This document shows positions 13,693 to 15,830 of a stretch of DNA of 15,830 nucleotides, piece after piece. A program made the translations under genes and the position numbers. How positions within the stretch are numbered: position 1 is the stretch's first letter; each line of letters begins with the position of its first letter. The notes beneath the pieces were generated by a model, which saw nothing but the letters and a program-made list of their open reading frames with translations, searched no databases and had not been told where the DNA came from. Source of the DNA: Bacteroidaceae bacterium (GTDB taxonomy: Bacteria; Bacteroidota; Bacteroidia; Bacteroidales; Bacteroidaceae); NCBI GenBank assembly GCA_017633615.1, contig JAGBPB010000001.1, forward strand, positions 1 to 15,830. Direction: 5' to 3'.

Positions 13693-14055
13693 TTACTTTG
13701 CGTTTTCAGCCATTCTGATAAGTTCCTTCAGCTCGTCAATACTAACTTCCTGCTGCTGTACAAGGCATGATATGAAATCAGTGTATGATCCGTTAAAGAA
13801 ACGGGTCACGCTCTCCTTGTTCATCTGCTCAATGTATTTGTCACGAGGTAATGCTGGCTCATACAAAAAGAATCGCGCACCAAGCTCCCGGTGTTTTATC
13901 ATTCCGCTCACCTCCAGACGGCGGACAAACGTAGTCAGCGTGTTGAAGTTTGGCTGTGGTTCAGGCAGATGTGCCAGTATTTCTCTCATAGACAGTGCTC
14001 CATTCTCCCAGAGCACATTCATAATAGCAAGCTCTTTATCAGTAAGTTTCTTCAT
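13693..14055 (-). CDS. MecI/BlaI-family transcriptional repressor
   Basis: A 120-residue protein of the usual family size. The winged helix lies in residues about 5-75: LTDKELAIMNVLWENGALSM, ILAHLPEPQPNFNTLTTFVR and RLEVSGMIKHRELGARFFLY are the typical helix, recognition-helix and wing of BlaI/MecI. The C-terminal half (about 80-120) is the dimerisation helix pair ending in SIDELKELIRM. These repressors bind TACA/TGTA palindromes as dimers and are inactivated by cleavage when the partner M56 sensor is activated. Its stop is one base from the sensor start, so the two are translated together. A matching palindrome lies in its own promoter (14121-14133), which implies autoregulation. No beta-lactamase gene is adjacent. 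Confidence 0.93.
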   Translation of the reverse strand: MKKLTDKELAIMNVLWENGALSMREILAHLPEPQPNFNTLTTFVRRLEVSGMIKHRELGARFFLYEPALPRDKYIEQMNKESVTRFFNGSYTDFISCLVQQQEVSIDELKELIRMAENAK

Positions 14056-14112
14056 ACCGTTTATAATGTAGTCCTTTATTTCTTTTCAATAACCCTCATC
14101 AGGTTCTCATTG

Positions 14113-14144
14113 CAAATAAATTACATCCTGTAAAAACAACCAAA
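14113..14144 (-). promoter_or_regulatory. mecI-operon promoter with nested operator TTACA-TCC-TGTAA
   Basis: On the minus strand, TTTG (14141-14144), a 20-base spacer and TTTATTTG (14113-14120, one mismatch to TAnnTTTG) form the promoter. A perfect dyad TTACA/TGTAA at 14121-14133 fills the spacer next to the -7 element. It fits the TACA..TGTA core of BlaI/MecI operators, so repressor binding would block the polymerase. Confidence 0.65.
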
Positions 14145-14162
14145 CATTTTGACAATTTTTCA

Positions 14163-14190
14163 TACTTTTGTTGTAAATATAAACATACAA
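14163..14190 (+). promoter_or_regulatory. Divergent promoter TACTTTTG with everted TTGTA/TACAA dyad
   Basis: TACTTTTG (14163-14170) matches TAnnTTTG on the plus strand and faces the nucleoside diphosphate kinase remnant. Immediately after it, TTGTA (14171-14175) and TACAA (14186-14190) form an inverted repeat with a 10-base spacer. Its half-sites point the opposite way from a normal MecI operator. Joint control by the repressor is possible but unproven. Confidence 0.4.
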
Positions 14191-14232
14191 TTGAGCGAAT
14201 AATTCCCCGTGCGTTATCTTCTTGATACTAAC

Positions 14233-14430
14233 ATGGGAAGAACACTTGTAATATTGAAGCCCTGCACCGTTCGCGGTGACCTGTGCGTGAGTCTTCAGGA
14301 GAACATAATCCATGCGTCCGATTCACTGGAAACAGCGAAAGCGGAGCTGGAGCGCTTCTTTTGTCCAGAGGACTACTGCGACTACCAACCTCCGCTGTTC
14401 GACTATCTGTACGCTCAGGACGAAATATGA
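14233..14430 (+). pseudogene. ndk: Internally deleted nucleoside diphosphate kinase (ndk remnant, 65 residues)
   Basis: The first 13 residues, MGRTLVILKPCTV, are the start of nucleoside diphosphate kinase. The next residues, RGDLCVSLQENIIHASDSLE, are the active-site segment near the end of that enzyme, including the catalytic His of the NIIHxSDS motif. The C-terminus (FFCPEDYCDYQPPLFDYLYA) also matches. The full enzyme is about 150 residues, so about 85 residues from the middle are missing, including the Tyr and Arg that bind the nucleotide. The join is in frame, with no stop or frameshift. An ordinary kinase fold cannot form. It has an apparent promoter. I interpret it as a decayed copy, but the intact frame and active-site segment mean a shortened functional peptide cannot be excluded. 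A GTG at 14209 would add eight residues. Confidence 0.75.
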
Positions 14431-14464
14431 ATAAACTTGGATTATTTATTCTAATAGTTTTTTA

Positions 14465-15550
14465 CTATCTGCTGAATATCTCCTCAATCTTAGCCTTCAG
14501 CAGTTCCTCACGCAGTCCGGTAGCAATAATCTTGCCGTCAGGAGATATCAATACTGTTTCCGGTATCGCTCTTATTCCATAAGTCTTGGCCCCTATAGAC
14601 TCCCAGCCATTAAGGTCAGACAGATGTACCCAAGGCAGTTTCTCGCGTTCAATGGCTCTAATCCAATTGGCTTTGTTGTCATCAAATGATATACCTATTA
14701 TCTGCAGTCCGCGGTCAGAATATGTATCGTATAGATCCTTCATCATAGGCATTGACATCAAACAGGGGCCACACCATGATGCCCAGAAATCAACAAGCAC
14801 ATAGTTACCTTTACCTACATACTCAGATAGTTTATGCATCGTTCCTGATGTGTCGGCCAGTTCAATATCGTGATATTTCTGCCCGGGCAGACGTTTCTGC
14901 ATGTCCCAGTAGAATTTCCAGACTATCTCCATTTCAGGATGGTGTGTAAACTCATACTCATCCTTCATACACTCAGTCAATTGCTCATAGGTAAAAAAAG
15001 GAAACTGGCCTGACAACGAAAGAGTATAAACCGGTATCATATTATCCATGTTTTCCATTATACACCTCCATGCTGTCTCCAGAATGAGATTATTCAATTC
15101 TTCATACTCAGGTCCCTCATCACTGTCAAGTTCGTTCAGTTGTAACCAGAGGCTGTCTTCTATAAGCTGATAGTGATTGAAACGCTTGTTGAGTGGTGAA
15201 CCTTCTACAACAGTATTTGTGTTGAAATCAACAACCACGCGGTTCATCACGCTATCTACAATCACTAACATCCATCCGTCATTTCCATCCTCAATCTGCA
15301 CAAACTTGTATAGAGGCTGGCGCACTTTAATGCTAAACCGTCCATCCTTGATAGAATATGACTTGGTATCCGTATATGGACGCTCGTTAAAATAAAGAGA
15401 ATCTGCACCGTCGCTTACTATTCCTTCTATTACAAAGTCAATGCTGTCACACTGCATAGGTGTGAATACGTGCTCCTTATTCTGCGTATTGTGGCATGAT
15501 GCTAATACAAACACTATACAAATAGCAGATAGAATGTTTTTCTTGCTCAT
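14465..15550 (-). CDS. TlpA-like thioredoxin lipoprotein with DUF4369 domain
   Basis: A 361-residue protein. The signal ends in VLASC (Cys19), a good lipobox, so it is lipid-anchored and periplasmic. Residues about 38-125 match the DUF4369 N-terminal domain common in Bacteroidetes (DFVIEGIVSDGADSLYF). Residues about 225-360 are the thioredoxin-fold domain with the redox motif WCGPC (259-263) and the cis-proline AIPE (328-331). Such proteins reduce or reshuffle disulfides in the periplasm, or act in cytochrome c maturation. The partner here is unknown. It is convergent with the ndk remnant (34 bases apart) and divergent from the gene at 15720. Its own promoter (TACTTTCG at 15572-15579, one mismatch) lies 22 bases before the start. 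Confidence 0.9.
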   Translation of the reverse strand: MSKKNILSAICIVFVLASCHNTQNKEHVFTPMQCDSIDFVIEGIVSDGADSLYFNERPYTDTKSYSIKDGRFSIKVRQPLYKFVQIEDGNDGWMLVIVDSVMNRVVVDFNTNTVVEGSPLNKRFNHYQLIEDSLWLQLNELDSDEGPEYEELNNLILETAWRCIMENMDNMIPVYTLSLSGQFPFFTYEQLTECMKDEYEFTHHPEMEIVWKFYWDMQKRLPGQKYHDIELADTSGTMHKLSEYVGKGNYVLVDFWASWCGPCLMSMPMMKDLYDTYSDRGLQIIGISFDDNKANWIRAIEREKLPWVHLSDLNGWESIGAKTYGIRAIPETVLISPDGKIIATGLREELLKAKIEEIFSR

Positions 15551-15571
15551 AAGTTGAAAACAATATTTCCG

Positions 15572-15579
15572 CGAAAGTA
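15572..15579 (-). promoter_or_regulatory. Promoter -7-like element TACTTTCG
   Basis: One mismatch to TAnnTTTG on the minus strand, 22 bases before the TlpA-like gene start. No clear -33 element. Confidence 0.35.
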
Positions 15580-15669
15580 CTACTTTTCTAACTAAAATAC
15601 ATCTTTAGTACTCCAATATGGATTATTGCACACTCCTAAACTTTTTGTGCAAAATATTCCCCAAAATAC

Positions 15670-15700
15670 TTGCAAACCGCATATTTATATACTATATTTG
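15670..15700 (+). promoter_or_regulatory. Promoter TTG-N20-TATATTTG
   Basis: TTG (15670-15672), 20 bases, then TATATTTG (15693-15700), an exact TAnnTTTG match 20 bases before the ATG at 15720. Confidence 0.65.
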
Positions 15701-15719
15701 CAATGTATCAGTAAGGACC

Positions 15720-15830
15720 ATGACAAACATCACAACCATGAAAACACGCCCATCAATTCAATTTGATGCCATGTCGGGCACAGCGGGAGAGGTAACCGCC
15801 CGCAGTACCCGCTTCGGTACAATCCTTTCA
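15720..15830 (+). CDS. N-terminal part of a DUF6266-like protein, cut by window edge
   Basis: Thirty-seven residues are visible, starting MTNITTMKTRPSIQFDAMSG and continuing TAGEVTARSTRFGTILS. An internal ATG at 15738 is an alternative start; the upstream one is preceded by AAGGA. The pattern 'f....G..G.vt.r......iLS' resembles the start of Bacteroidetes DUF6266-like proteins and of the gene at 8558, which has 'G.I.FY.R.G'. With so few residues the family is tentative. It has the best promoter match in this part of the window. Confidence 0.6.
   Translation, partial: MTNITTMKTRPSIQFDAMSGTAGEVTARSTRFGTILS

Noticed and set aside
11445..14055. Beta-lactam resistance locus
   Set aside because: The repressor and sensor are of that superfamily, but there is no beta-lactamase or penicillin-binding gene nearby and the sensor lacks a penicillin-binding domain.
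14427..14582. Plus-strand frame starting in the stop of the ndk remnant
   Set aside because: Mostly antisense to the TlpA-like gene with no independent support.

Overview
The window looks like Bacteroidales chromosome (Bacteroides or Prevotella type). The reasons are promoters with the Bacteroidetes -7 form TAnnTTTG, many short secreted or lipid-anchored proteins, a DUF4369/TlpA-type thioredoxin lipoprotein, a MecI/BlaR1-type pair whose sensor carries carboxypeptidase-regulatory and TonB-type domains, and DUF6266-like proteins. Species cannot be named from this sequence. No rRNA, tRNA, CRISPR array, transposase, integrase or phage structural gene was seen.

Layout. Positions 1-2200 hold three minus-strand genes: a truncated PepSY-like protein, a secreted protein of possible LolA-like fold, and a uracil-DNA-glycosylase-superfamily protein. 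Each has a TAnnTTTG promoter. A 35-base direct repeat (32/35 identical) flanks the glycosylase-like gene. A possible small RNA (promoter at 397-404, terminator at 299-324) lies upstream of the PepSY-like gene.

Positions 2200-4360 hold no convincing protein gene. The core of this tract is very GC-rich (single lines of 73-75% against about 47% in a neighbouring coding line), C-rich on the plus strand, and full of hairpins and short repeats. It is the least explained part of the window.

Positions 4370-10738 are plus-strand: a small multi-pass membrane protein followed by a membrane-anchored helix-turn-helix protein; a 547-residue exported protein of unknown function; a frameshifted mini-gene; a secreted protein with a TonB-plug-like tail; an unknown 149-residue protein ending in a strong terminator; a DUF6266-like protein; and an AlbA_2 (Schlafen-like) regulator with an ATPase-like domain and a winged helix.

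Positions 10807-14055 are a minus-strand operon: a MecI/BlaI repressor, an M56 sensor peptidase with an unusual fused tail, and a small secreted protein. A palindromic operator candidate sits between the -33 and -7 elements of its promoter. Divergent from it is a miniature nucleoside diphosphate kinase remnant lacking the middle of the enzyme. A TlpA/DUF4369 lipoprotein (minus) and the start of a second DUF6266-like gene (plus, cut by the window edge) close the window.

The best supported functional unit is the repressor/sensor operon: by family knowledge the M56 protein senses envelope stress and relieves repression by cleaving the MecI-like protein. No beta-lactamase gene lies next to it, so drug resistance is not implied. 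No complete known defence or mobile system was recognised. The strongest candidates for novelty are the four-part sensor fusion, the shortened nucleoside diphosphate kinase, the GC-rich hairpin tract with its dispersed repeats, and the membrane protein / membrane-anchored regulator pair.
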